Shown here: in pieces, positions 37,614-45,132 of the stretch
Position numbering within the stretch: the first letter of the stretch is position 1
Layout of the letters: the number at the start of each line of letters is the position of its first letter
Assembly (NCBI GenBank): GCA_018608705.1
Contig: JABAZD010000028.1
Location: 1-64,000, forward strand
Source: Flavobacteriaceae bacterium
GTDB taxonomy: Bacteria; Bacteroidota; Bacteroidia; Flavobacteriales; Flavobacteriaceae
Direction of reading: 5' to 3'
DNA: 64,000 bases
The notes under the pieces: generated by a model
What the model saw: the letters and a program-made list of their open reading frames with translations, nothing else
The model's database searches: none
Told to the model about the DNA's origin: nothing
Made by a program: the position numbers and the translations under genes

Positions 37614-38398
37614 CTGTTCAATTGTTTTATAAATGCTGCTGCACTGGCACCAGGGTTTTCTGTTTTCATAAAATTCTCACCTATTAAAAACCCTTTGTAG
37701 CCATAGGTTTGTAAGCACTTAATATCTTCCACCAAACGAATTCCACTCTCTGATATTTTTACAAATTCGTCAGGAATGAGTTTGCTTAGTATTTTGCTTG
37801 TTTCTAAATTAACTTCAAATGTCTTAAGATTTCTATTATTTACGCCAATCATATTTAGGGACGGCATGATTGATTTATTTAATTCGTTCTCATTATGAAC
37901 TTCTAATAAGACTTCCATTCCTAGACGTTGAGCAAGTGTTGAAAACACTTGAATCTGGTTGCGACTCAAAATGGAAGCAATTAGTAAAATAACATCGGCT
38001 CCGTAGGCTTTTGCTTCTATAATTTGATAAGTATCAATAATAAATTCTTTTCTAATTAAAGGCATTTCACTACTAGCTCTTGAAGTCAGTAAATCTTCTA
38101 AGCTTCCTCCAAAATATTTCATATCTGTTAAGACGGACATCCCACAAGCTCCGGCACTTTCATATCCTTTTGCCACATCTTGGGTGTTAAAATTTTGATT
38201 AATACAGTTCTTAGACGGTGAGCGGCGTTTGTGTTCTGTGATGAGTCCTGAAGTACTATTTATTAATCGTTTACTAAGCGATGGAGATTGGCGTTCAAAT
38301 AGAACGGATTCCTCCAGCTGTTTAATGGGAATGAGTTGTTTTCTTAGCCCAACCTCAAGACGTTTATCAGCTACAATTAGGTTTAATATGTTACTCAT
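37610..38398 (-). CDS. trpC: Indole-3-glycerol phosphate synthase
   Basis: 262 aa TIM-barrel enzyme that closes the indole ring. Visible family motifs: ITEHKRRSPSKNCIN, AGACGMSVLTDMKYFGGSLEDL, IRKEFIIDTYQI, MIGVNNRNLKTFEV and VKISESGI. Single domain without trpF fusion. It shares one base with trpD at the start. Confidence 0.96.
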   Translation of the reverse strand: MSNILNLIVADKRLEVGLRKQLIPIKQLEESVLFERQSPSLSKRLINSTSGLITEHKRRSPSKNCINQNFNTQDVAKGYESAGACGMSVLTDMKYFGGSLEDLLTSRASSEMPLIRKEFIIDTYQIIEAKAYGADVILLIASILSRNQIQVFSTLAQRLGMEVLLEVHNENELNKSIMPSLNMIGVNNRNLKTFEVNLETSKILSKLIPDEFVKISESGIRLVEDIKCLQTYGYKGFLIGENFMKTENPGASAAAFIKQLNR

Positions 38399-39384
38399 TA
38401 TATTTTGATTAGTTTAGTAAGACATTTGTTTGCTTTTCCAGAGTAAAGGGCTTCTTTGGCTAGTTCATAGCCTTCAATATGTGTAAGTTGTTTGGCCGTT
38501 GCAATCGCCAAACCAGCATTGGCGCATACAACATTATTTTGTGCTTCAGAGCCCTGTCCTTCAATAATTTTTTTAAAAATTTTAGAGGCCTCTGCAACTG
38601 TATTTCCACCAAAGATAGCTTCTTGGGTATTGTTTTCTAATCCTAAATCTTCAGCTGAGAAAAGCAACTCGGATTTATTTGATATAATTTTAACTGTGTT
38701 AGTTAGAGAAATTTCATCATAGCCTCCAAGGTCATGAACAATACTGTAGTTTTTATCCGAGTCTTGATATAAATAAGCATAAAGCCGTAATAATTCTAAA
38801 TTAAATACCCCTACCATTTGGTTTTTTGGAGCCGATGGATTTACCATAGGTCCAAGCATGTTAAAAAAAGTTTTAACCCCTAAGCTCTGTCGAATGGGTG
38901 CTATATTTTTCATAGCTGGATGAAATAATGGCGCATGTAAAACGCAAATTCCTGCTGAGGCAATGGCACGTTCTAAAAAGTCGACATCATTGGAAAAAGT
39001 TACTCCAAGAGATTCTAGTACGTTGGAGGATCCACAAGCCGAGGATACCCCGTAATTTCCATGCTTTGCTACTGGAACACCAGCAGCAGCTGTTATAAAC
39101 GATGAAAGGGTTGAAATGTTAAATGTGTCTTTGCCGTCGCCCCCTGTTCCGCATAAATCGATGGGGTTGTAAGCCGATAGATCTACTGGAACGCATAGTT
39201 CTAAAAGCGCATCCCTAAATCCTTTTAATTCATCCAGGGTGATACTTCGCATCATGAAAACAGTAAGAAAAGAAGCAATTTGACTCTGGTTATAGTCCCC
39301 TTTGGAGATATTAATCAAAATCTGTTTCGCTTCTTCACTCGAAATTGTTTCATGATTAATAAGTCTGTTTAAAGTCTGTTTCAT
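38398..39384 (-). CDS. trpD: Anthranilate phosphoribosyltransferase
   Basis: 328 aa. Attaches phosphoribose to anthranilate. PRPP-binding CGTGGDGKDTFNIST, GNYGVSSACGSSNVLESLGV and VKTFFNMLGPMVNPS are intact. Not fused with TrpG. Slightly short compared with E. coli-type bifunctional forms, normal for monofunctional ones. Confidence 0.96.
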   Translation of the reverse strand: MKQTLNRLINHETISSEEAKQILINISKGDYNQSQIASFLTVFMMRSITLDELKGFRDALLELCVPVDLSAYNPIDLCGTGGDGKDTFNISTLSSFITAAAGVPVAKHGNYGVSSACGSSNVLESLGVTFSNDVDFLERAIASAGICVLHAPLFHPAMKNIAPIRQSLGVKTFFNMLGPMVNPSAPKNQMVGVFNLELLRLYAYLYQDSDKNYSIVHDLGGYDEISLTNTVKIISNKSELLFSAEDLGLENNTQEAIFGGNTVAEASKIFKKIIEGQGSEAQNNVVCANAGLAIATAKQLTHIEGYELAKEALYSGKANKCLTKLIKI

Positions 39385-39399
39385 TTTTATTTTTTCAAA

Positions 39400-39966
39400 T
39401 TAGGAGGTAATCCAGTTTTTTAGTAGTTGTTTTCCATGGGGAGTGAGTACTGATTCTGGGTGAAACTGTACACCCTTTACATCGTATATTTTATGTCTTA
39501 AAGACATAACCTGTCCATTATCATCAATTGAAGTGGCTTCCAAAACATCAGGAAGATTTGCATCTACAACCCACGAATGGTAGCGTCCAACCTGTAGAGT
39601 TGGTCCCAATTGATTAAACAGAATTTCGTCTTTTACTACTACTGTAATATCTGTGTGAACTCCGTGATAGACCTCCTTTAAATTTACAAGCTGCCCCCCA
39701 AAGACATCGCCAATAGCCTGTTGTCCTAGGCATACTCCTAAAATGCTTTTAGTTGAAGCATATTGCTTAATCACAGCATTTAATAAACCAGCTTCCTTTG
39801 GAACTCCCGGGCCTGGAGACAGAAGTATTTTATCGAAACCCTTAATGTCATCTAAGTGAAATTTATCATTTCTAAGTACCGTAACCTCACAGTCTAAATC
39901 TTCTAGATAGTGTACCAGATTAAAGGTAAAGCTGTCGTAATTATCGATGACTACTATTTTTTTCAT
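39400..39966 (-). CDS. trpG: Anthranilate synthase glutaminase subunit
   Basis: 188 aa class I glutamine amidotransferase supplying ammonia to TrpE. Catalytic Cys79 in GVCLGQQAIG, His169 and Glu171 in GVQFHPES; oxyanion PGPG at 51-54. 2 bases downstream of trpE. It could also serve p-aminobenzoate synthase (PabA role), as in some bacteria; not decidable here. Confidence 0.95.
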   Translation of the reverse strand: MKKIVVIDNYDSFTFNLVHYLEDLDCEVTVLRNDKFHLDDIKGFDKILLSPGPGVPKEAGLLNAVIKQYASTKSILGVCLGQQAIGDVFGGQLVNLKEVYHGVHTDITVVVKDEILFNQLGPTLQVGRYHSWVVDANLPDVLEATSIDDNGQVMSLRHKIYDVKGVQFHPESVLTPHGKQLLKNWITS

Positions 39967-39968
39967 AT

Positions 39969-41369
39969 TTAAATTGTTTCAGCAAGTTTAATTGCTTTTG
40001 TTAAAGCACCTAGCTTGTTATATACTTCTTGAAGTTCATTTTCTGAATTGGATTTGGAAACGATTCCCGCCCCTGCTTGCCAATGCAGTTGATAGTCTTT
40101 ACTTAAAAAGGTACGAATCATGATTGCATGGGTATAATTCCCATGGAAATCCATAAATCCGATCGCTCCTCCATAAAAGGTACGGCTTGTTTTTTCGTAT
40201 TTTTCAATCAGTTGCATTGCTTTATACTTAGGAGCTCCACTAAGGGTACCTGCAGGAAAAGTATCTGCCACAATTTGCATGGTAGGTATGTTTTCTTTAA
40301 CGGCTCCAACGACTTTGCTGACTAAGTGAATTACATGTGAGAAGAACTGGACTTCTCTGTATTTTTCAATAACAACTTTTGTGCAGTGGCGACTTAAATC
40401 GTTTCTAGCTAAGTCTACTAGCATGACGTGCTCACTATTTTCTTTTTTATCAGCTACTAAGTTCTTTGCCAGTTCAGCATCTTTCAAATCATCTCCAGTT
40501 CGCGCAAATGTGCCGGCAATAGGGTGAATTTCTGCTCTTTTATTTTCTACAATAAGCTGAGCCTCAGGAGAGCTTCCAAAAATCTTGAATTTACCGTAAT
40601 CAAAATAAAACAAGAAGGGAGAAGGATTAATACTTCGAAGTGCACGGTACACATTGAATTCATCTCCTTTAAAATCTTGTTGAAATTTCTTTGACAAAAC
40701 TAATTGAAATACATCGCCACGATTGCAGTGTTTTTTGGCTAAATCGACATTAGATTTAAATGCTTTATCTGTTAAGTTAGAACTGATTTCCCCTTTGGAT
40801 TTGAAATCATAGGATGAGAAGCTTTGTATTTTTATCAGATGATCAATAGCCTCTATATTACTCTCACACTCATAGCAATGCGCAAAGATATAGGCTTCAT
40901 TTTTGAAATGGTTAATCGCAATTATGTTCTGATAAACCGCATAATAAATATCTGGAATTTCAATAGAGTCTTCTTTTTTTGAAATAGTGATATCTTCAAA
41001 ATACTTAACAGCATCATAAGCTGTAAATCCAAACATACCATTATTGATAAACTTAAACACTTTATCGTTTTTAGTTTTAAATTGCTTAGTGAAGGTGTCA
41101 ATTTCTAACGTTACCTTATTCGGTTCCACAGTCTTGGTTTCAGTTGTGTGGTCAGGGTAGGTTTTAGTAATCAGCTTAGCCTCTACTTTTATGGATGCGA
41201 TCGGGTTGCAGCAGATATAAGAAAAACTATTATCATTACCATGGTAGTCGCTACTTTCTAGTAGAATACTATTAGGGAACTGATCCCTAATTTTTAGATA
41301 TACACTAACGGGCGATATTGTATCTGCTAGTATTTTTTTATAATGTGTTTTTAGCTTAAAATTTTTCAT
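39969..41369 (-). CDS. trpE: Anthranilate synthase component I
   Basis: Converts chorismate to anthranilate. Chorismate-binding motifs: GDVFQLVLSKKF, PSPFLFYFDYG, SPEAQLIV, IAGTFARTGDD, MLVDLARNDLSRHC and GTLSGAPKYKAMQLI. I start at ATG 41369 (MKNFKLKTHYKKILADT, 466 aa): the track's upstream start at 41420 would translate through the attenuator hairpin. An N-terminal LLESSD segment corresponds to the tryptophan feedback site of the family. First structural gene of trpEGDCFBA. Confidence 0.95.
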   Translation of the reverse strand: MKNFKLKTHYKKILADTISPVSVYLKIRDQFPNSILLESSDYHGNDNSFSYICCNPIASIKVEAKLITKTYPDHTTETKTVEPNKVTLEIDTFTKQFKTKNDKVFKFINNGMFGFTAYDAVKYFEDITISKKEDSIEIPDIYYAVYQNIIAINHFKNEAYIFAHCYECESNIEAIDHLIKIQSFSSYDFKSKGEISSNLTDKAFKSNVDLAKKHCNRGDVFQLVLSKKFQQDFKGDEFNVYRALRSINPSPFLFYFDYGKFKIFGSSPEAQLIVENKRAEIHPIAGTFARTGDDLKDAELAKNLVADKKENSEHVMLVDLARNDLSRHCTKVVIEKYREVQFFSHVIHLVSKVVGAVKENIPTMQIVADTFPAGTLSGAPKYKAMQLIEKYEKTSRTFYGGAIGFMDFHGNYTHAIMIRTFLSKDYQLHWQAGAGIVSKSNSENELQEVYNKLGALTKAIKLAETI

Positions 41370-41400
41370 AAAAAAAAGGCTTGTCGTGATTGACAAGCCT
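41370..41400 (-). terminator. trp attenuator terminator
   Basis: On the minus strand: perfect 9-bp stem AGGCTTGTC (41400-41392) / GACAAGCCT (41385-41377), loop AATCAC, followed by eight T residues that run directly into the trpE ATG at 41369. An intrinsic terminator ahead of the first gene, after a Trp-rich leader, is the mark of transcription attenuation. Confidence 0.92.
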
Positions 41401-41432
41401 TGGTATTTTGAATTAAACAAACATAGGGGAGT

Positions 41433-41439
41433 ATCACGA
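41433..41439 (-). promoter_or_regulatory. Proposed antiterminator arm overlapping leader stop
   Basis: TCGTGAT, containing the leader TGA, is exactly complementary to ATCACGA (41390-41384), which spans the terminator loop and the first bases of its 3' arm. Pairing would prevent the terminator. A ribosome at the leader stop would cover this arm. Structure inferred from complementarity only. Confidence 0.6.
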
Positions 41440-41490
41440 ATTGATTTTTCGATAATTACACCACCAAGGATTGTTTAATATAAATTTCAT
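41434..41490 (-). CDS. trpL: trp operon leader peptide with tandem Trp codons
   Basis: 18-residue ORF from ATG 41490 to TGA 41434: MKFILNNPWWCNYRKINS. Trp codons 9 and 10 are adjacent (41466-41461). It lies between a good promoter and the attenuator hairpin, so translation can sense charged tRNA-Trp. Too short for the ORF track. Trp is rare in random AT-rich sequence, so two in a row at this spot is unlikely by chance. The peptide itself is probably not functional. Confidence 0.88.
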   Translation of the reverse strand: MKFILNNPWWCNYRKINS

Positions 41491-41507
41491 AATAATTTTT
41501 ATTGATT

Positions 41508-41538
41508 CAAATTTAACAACGTTTTTTTAAAAAGCAAA
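41508..41538 (-). promoter_or_regulatory. trp operon promoter
   Basis: On the minus strand TTTG (41538-41535), 19-base spacer, TAAATTTG (41515-41508): an exact Bacteroidota promoter. Expected start of transcription is about 10-15 bases before the leader ATG, giving a leader RNA of about 130 nt before trpE. Confidence 0.82.
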
Positions 41539-41556
41539 AAGAAATTATTATTTTTT

Positions 41557-42129
41557 TTAAAATTTTAATTTAACGTTTAAGTCAAATTCATCGTAGATCG
41601 CTTTGTCTTTTATACCATCAAAAAAACTAGCAGAACCGTATTTGATCCCGTATTTGGTGCGATCAATCTTTAGATTAGTTGAAGCACTATTTTCATTGAG
41701 TGTTAGAACAAAAGAAACCTCATTTGTAATTCCTTTAATAGTCATGTCCCCAACTACCGCATAGCCTAATTTGCTCTTATTCACAGATGTAAACACGAGT
41801 GTAGCAGTTTTAAAGTTGTTTACGCCAAAGAAGTCATCTGCTTTTAAATGCCCGTCTAATTTTTTTTTGGAATTTCCTTCTAAATCAGTTGTATTTATAG
41901 TGGTCATGTCCATTGCAAATTTTCCACCAACTAAGGTATTACCTTTAAAGTTAAGTGATCCGTTTAATAAGCTAATAGTTCCTTCGTGTTGTCCAGTAAC
42001 TTTATATCCTACCCAATTAATTACACTTTCAGCAACATTTATATTTTTAGAGTCAGTGGTCGTGTAAGCCGATAATACCACAGCAAACAATACAAGTAGA
42101 GGTTTTAGAATTAATTTTTTTATGCTCAT
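41557..42129 (-). CDS. YceI-family secreted protein
   Basis: 190 aa lipocalin-like barrel that in relatives binds polyisoprenoids or other long lipids. I start at ATG 42129 (MSIKKLILKPLLVLFAVVLSAYTT, signal peptide) rather than the track's 42189, which runs over the promoter. Family motifs: SVINWVGYKVTGQHEGTISLLNGSLNF, KSKLGYAVVGDMTIKGITNEVSFVLTL. Single-gene unit. Confidence 0.9.
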   Translation of the reverse strand: MSIKKLILKPLLVLFAVVLSAYTTTDSKNINVAESVINWVGYKVTGQHEGTISLLNGSLNFKGNTLVGGKFAMDMTTINTTDLEGNSKKKLDGHLKADDFFGVNNFKTATLVFTSVNKSKLGYAVVGDMTIKGITNEVSFVLTLNENSASTNLKIDRTKYGIKYGSASFFDGIKDKAIYDEFDLNVKLKF

Positions 42130-42153
42130 CGTTAATTTTTTAAATGGTTTACA

Positions 42154-42161
42154 CAAATATA
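42154..42161 (-). promoter_or_regulatory. Candidate -7 box of the yceI-like gene
   Basis: TATATTTG on the minus strand 24 bases before the chosen start; it lies inside the track's longer ORF and supports the shorter start. Confidence 0.45.
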
Positions 42162-42248
42162 TATTTTTATATTTTTTTACTCGCATCATTCATAATAATT
42201 TTCTGTTAATTTTTTAGTCTAATAATTGAGTTTTTTTAACTTTATGGG

Positions 42249-42746
42249 ATGAAAAATCTCCTTTTTTTAGTAGTCTTTTGTTTCTTGGCTTGCAAGTCAG
42301 AGATCAAAACAAAGGACAAAATTTCAGCAAGCTTACCGATATTAGAAATTCACGATTTCTCAGGGATTCAGCCGTATTTAAATATTGATGGCTCCAAAAC
42401 TTATATTGTTAACTTTTGGGCTACCTGGTGTGCTCCTTGTGTAAAAGAGTTGCCATATTTTGAGGCTATTCAAGCCAATTACCCCAAAGATGTTGAGGTT
42501 TTATTGATTAGCTTGGATTTCCCTCGTCAGTATGAATCTAAATTAAAACCATTTATTCAAAAACACCAAATAAAGTCTAAGGTTATTGTTTTGGACGATC
42601 CTGACATGAATTCTTGGATTCCAAAGGTAGATATTAACTGGGACGGAGCTATCCCTGTAACACTTATTTACAACAGTTCAAAACGAAGTTTTTATAATCG
42701 TACCTTTACCTACGACGAGCTAGAAACTGAGCTAGAAAATTTTTAA
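42249..42746 (+). CDS. TlpA-like thioredoxin lipoprotein
   Basis: 165 aa. Lipobox VFCFLAC (Cys15) and thioredoxin motif NFWATWCAPCVKELP (Cys61, Cys64) with cis-Pro region GAIPVTLIY. Periplasmic thiol reductase, perhaps for cytochrome c maturation or protection of envelope thiols. First of four adjacent redox or sulfur genes in the same direction. Confidence 0.9.
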   Translation: MKNLLFLVVFCFLACKSEIKTKDKISASLPILEIHDFSGIQPYLNIDGSKTYIVNFWATWCAPCVKELPYFEAIQANYPKDVEVLLISLDFPRQYESKLKPFIQKHQIKSKVIVLDDPDMNSWIPKVDINWDGAIPVTLIYNSSKRSFYNRTFTYDELETELENF

Positions 42747-42763
42747 CTATTAAATAATTACTT

Positions 42764-43363
42764 ATGAATATAATTTATAGCATATTAATTCTTTTTACAA
42801 CACTATTACACTCACAATTATTAAATGGCGGATATGATATTGGAGATATAGCAACTGACTTTAGTTTAGAAAATATTGATGGTAATTTTGTCTCCCTTTC
42901 TGATTTTAAAGACGCTAAAGGTTTTATAATTGTATTTACTTGCAACACTTGCCCTTACGCCGTATTATACGAAGATCGAATTGAAGCACTCAATAAAAAA
43001 TATGCACCTCAAGGATACCCAGTTATTGCAATTATGCCTAATAATGTTGAAACAAAACCAGGCGATTCCATGTTATCAATGCAGCAAAGAGCCAATGATA
43101 AAGAGTTTACATTTCCGTATTTAATTGATGCTGATCAAGAAATATATCCTCAATATGGTGCTACAAAAACCCCTCATGTATTTGTTTTAGAATCGACAAG
43201 TCGTGGCCCTTTAGTCAGATATATTGGTGGGATAGATGACAATTACAAAGATGCTTCTTTAGTAAAAACCCGTTATGTAGAAGAGGCGATTGAATCGCTC
43301 AAGAATGGTTATGAAATTAAACAAACAAAAACTAAAGCGATAGGTTGTTCTATCAAATTATAA
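42764..43363 (+). CDS. Secreted redoxin (AhpC/TSA-thioredoxin fold)
   Basis: 199 aa with signal peptide MNIIYSILILFTTLLHSQ. Redoxin domain: DIATDFSLENIDGNFVSLSDFKDAKGFIIVFTCNTCPYAVLYEDRI with CxxC at Cys60/Cys63 instead of a lone peroxidatic Cys, and TKTPHVFVL as the cis-Pro loop. Likely a periplasmic disulfide reductase or peroxiredoxin-like protein. 17 bases after the TlpA-like gene. Confidence 0.88.
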   Translation: MNIIYSILILFTTLLHSQLLNGGYDIGDIATDFSLENIDGNFVSLSDFKDAKGFIIVFTCNTCPYAVLYEDRIEALNKKYAPQGYPVIAIMPNNVETKPGDSMLSMQQRANDKEFTFPYLIDADQEIYPQYGATKTPHVFVLESTSRGPLVRYIGGIDDNYKDASLVKTRYVEEAIESLKNGYEIKQTKTKAIGCSIKL

Positions 43364-43394
43364 CTCCAAATAATTAAATTAATAAAAATATTTT

Positions 43395-43709
43395 ATGATT
43401 GAATTATCACAAAACGATTGGGCTTCTCAAAAAGAAGCTGATTCAGAATCAATTATTATCGATGTCCGTACCAAAGATGAATTAGAAGAAGGTTTGATTC
43501 CTGATGCAATTCACATGGATATATACAAAGGGCAAGAATTTATATCGGGGCTCGAAAAACTTGATAAAACTCTAAGTTATTATGTGTATTGCCGGTCAGG
43601 AAATAGAAGTGCTCAAGCCTGTTCAATAATGAGTCAAATGGGATTTAAGTCAACCTTTAATTTATCTGGAGGTTTTTTAGGATGGACAGGTCCATCTTTA
43701 ACTCCTTAA
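43395..43709 (+). CDS. Single-domain rhodanese, cytoplasmic
   Basis: 104 aa. IIIDVRTKDELEEGLIPDAIHMDI and active-site loop YCRSGNRSAQA with Cys66. No signal peptide. Transfers sulfane sulfur between thiols. Preceded by redoxins and followed by a second, exported rhodanese. Confidence 0.9.
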   Translation: MIELSQNDWASQKEADSESIIIDVRTKDELEEGLIPDAIHMDIYKGQEFISGLEKLDKTLSYYVYCRSGNRSAQACSIMSQMGFKSTFNLSGGFLGWTGPSLTP

Positions 43710-43718
43710 TAACATTTT

Positions 43719-44102
43719 ATGAAATTCAGATGTATATTTTTTATCGTCATTAGCTTTTTAAGCTGTAAAAATGAGGACCTAAATTTAGTGCAGCTTATTA
43801 GTATTGATGAATTTATAAAATTTTCTAAAATTAATGAAGTTCAGCTTGTTGATGTGAGGACTCCTAAAGAGTACGCAAATGGCCATATTTTAAACTCCAA
43901 AAACATTGATTTTTTAGACACAAACTTTGAATTATATATAAAAAAACTAGATAAAAAGTTGCCCATTATTGTATATTGTCAAAGCGGAGGCAGAAGTGCA
44001 AAGAGTGCTTTAAAATTAATATCTAATTCCTATGTAAAGGTTTATGATCTAGAGGGTGGTTTTTCTAGATGGTTGTCTAACGGCGGGAATGTTGAAAAAT
44101 AA
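43719..44102 (+). CDS. Rhodanese-domain lipoprotein
   Basis: 127 aa. Lipobox ISFLSC (Cys16) then a rhodanese domain (LVDVRTPKEYANGHILNSKNI) with active-site loop YCQSGGRSAKSA (Cys87). A periplasmic counterpart of the preceding cytoplasmic rhodanese, 9 bases downstream. Ends 7 bases from the convergent nucleotidyltransferase. Confidence 0.9.
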   Translation: MKFRCIFFIVISFLSCKNEDLNLVQLISIDEFIKFSKINEVQLVDVRTPKEYANGHILNSKNIDFLDTNFELYIKKLDKKLPIIVYCQSGGRSAKSALKLISNSYVKVYDLEGGFSRWLSNGGNVEK

Positions 44103-44109
44103 ATTTCTC

Positions 44110-44994
44110 CTAGGTCCATAAAGGAGTTGGATAGGCTCCTTTTTTGGTGAGCTTACCAAGTGTTTCTACAGCAACTTTTTTGTCATCGTAATAAGTTACA
44201 CCAAACCATGTACTTTTAGCCTCAATAACTTCAACAGTTATGTGTCCGTTTTCCATCATTTCTTGAGTTACAAAAGGTAAGTAAATTTCGCTTTTTTCAA
44301 GGTTTTCAGGAGTTTGTAAAAACTTGGTAAAGTAAGATTCTATATAATTAAATATTGAATCATTACAAATCCAAAAATTCATTGATACAGCTGTGTTTGG
44401 GTTAAGAACTATTCCGGAATCTTCGTCAATGATTTGAGCATCTTTTTCCAGGATTTTAGTCCGCTCTATTATTGACTTTAATTGCTTGTTTTCTATTTCA
44501 CAAATACCTCTAGATACAGATCCAAATTCTGAAAGAGTATTATTTAAATTATATGATACAAGGGCGAAATTAGTAGATGATTTGTTATCTTTTATAAAAT
44601 GAGCTGCCCCATGAAAAGCGTTCTGGCCATAGTAGTCATCTGCATTTATGATTACAAAATTGCCTGAAATTACATTTCTTGCGGTCCAAACAGCGTGGGC
44701 AGTTCCCCACGGTTTTTCACGTTCTGTATTTAACGAAATTTCTTTAGGTATATCTTTTATATCTTGGACTAGGACATCCAGTTTTACTTGCTTAGGAAGT
44801 TTATTCGAAAGATATGTTTCTAAGAATGATTTATTAGCAGCTTTAGTGATAATTACAATGTGATTGAATTTATTTTTCAAGGCGTCAGAAATACTAAACT
44901 CCATTAGGAATTCTTTTGCAGGCCCTAGTTCGTCAAATTGTTTTAGTTTGCCATATCGGCTACCACTTCCAGCAGCCATCAATAATAAAGTCAT
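44110..44994 (-). CDS. Sugar-nucleotidyltransferase-like protein
   Basis: 294 aa. N-terminal nucleotide-binding motif LLLMAAGSGSRYGKLKQFDELGPAKEFLMEF and metal-binding NADDYYGQNAFHGA, as in NTP-transferases (GalU/RmlA-like fold). The C-terminal half is all-beta-like without a clear signature. Substrate unknown, perhaps a cell-surface sugar. Start chosen at ATG 44994 (MTLLLMAAGSGSR); the track's 45018 start adds 8 residues and reaches the promoter box. Confidence 0.82.
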   Translation of the reverse strand: MTLLLMAAGSGSRYGKLKQFDELGPAKEFLMEFSISDALKNKFNHIVIITKAANKSFLETYLSNKLPKQVKLDVLVQDIKDIPKEISLNTEREKPWGTAHAVWTARNVISGNFVIINADDYYGQNAFHGAAHFIKDNKSSTNFALVSYNLNNTLSEFGSVSRGICEIENKQLKSIIERTKILEKDAQIIDEDSGIVLNPNTAVSMNFWICNDSIFNYIESYFTKFLQTPENLEKSEIYLPFVTQEMMENGHITVEVIEAKSTWFGVTYYDDKKVAVETLGKLTKKGAYPTPLWT

Positions 44995-45015
44995 ATAATT
45001 AATTTTGTATGGATG

Positions 45016-45023
45016 CAAAAATA
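45016..45023 (-). promoter_or_regulatory. Candidate -7 box of nucleotidyltransferase gene
   Basis: TATTTTTG on the minus strand, 21 bases before the chosen start at 44994. Confidence 0.42.
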
Positions 45024-45098
45024 TAGTTTTTAAATGTAAGTTGTAATCAAATTTTTCTAAACATTTTTAAGAAATTAATAATACTCAATTATATATTG

Positions 45099-45106
45099 TA
45101 ATTTTG
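45099..45106 (+). promoter_or_regulatory. Candidate -7 box of endonuclease gene
   Basis: TAATTTTG, 26 bases before ATG 45133, matches TAnnTTTG; -33 element unclear. Confidence 0.4.
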
Positions 45107-45132
45107 ATTTAACTAATTTTAATAATTCACTA

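Noticed and set aside
39969-41420. Track's extended start of trpE at 41420
   Set aside because: It would translate through the attenuator hairpin; ATG 41369 gives the family N-terminus.
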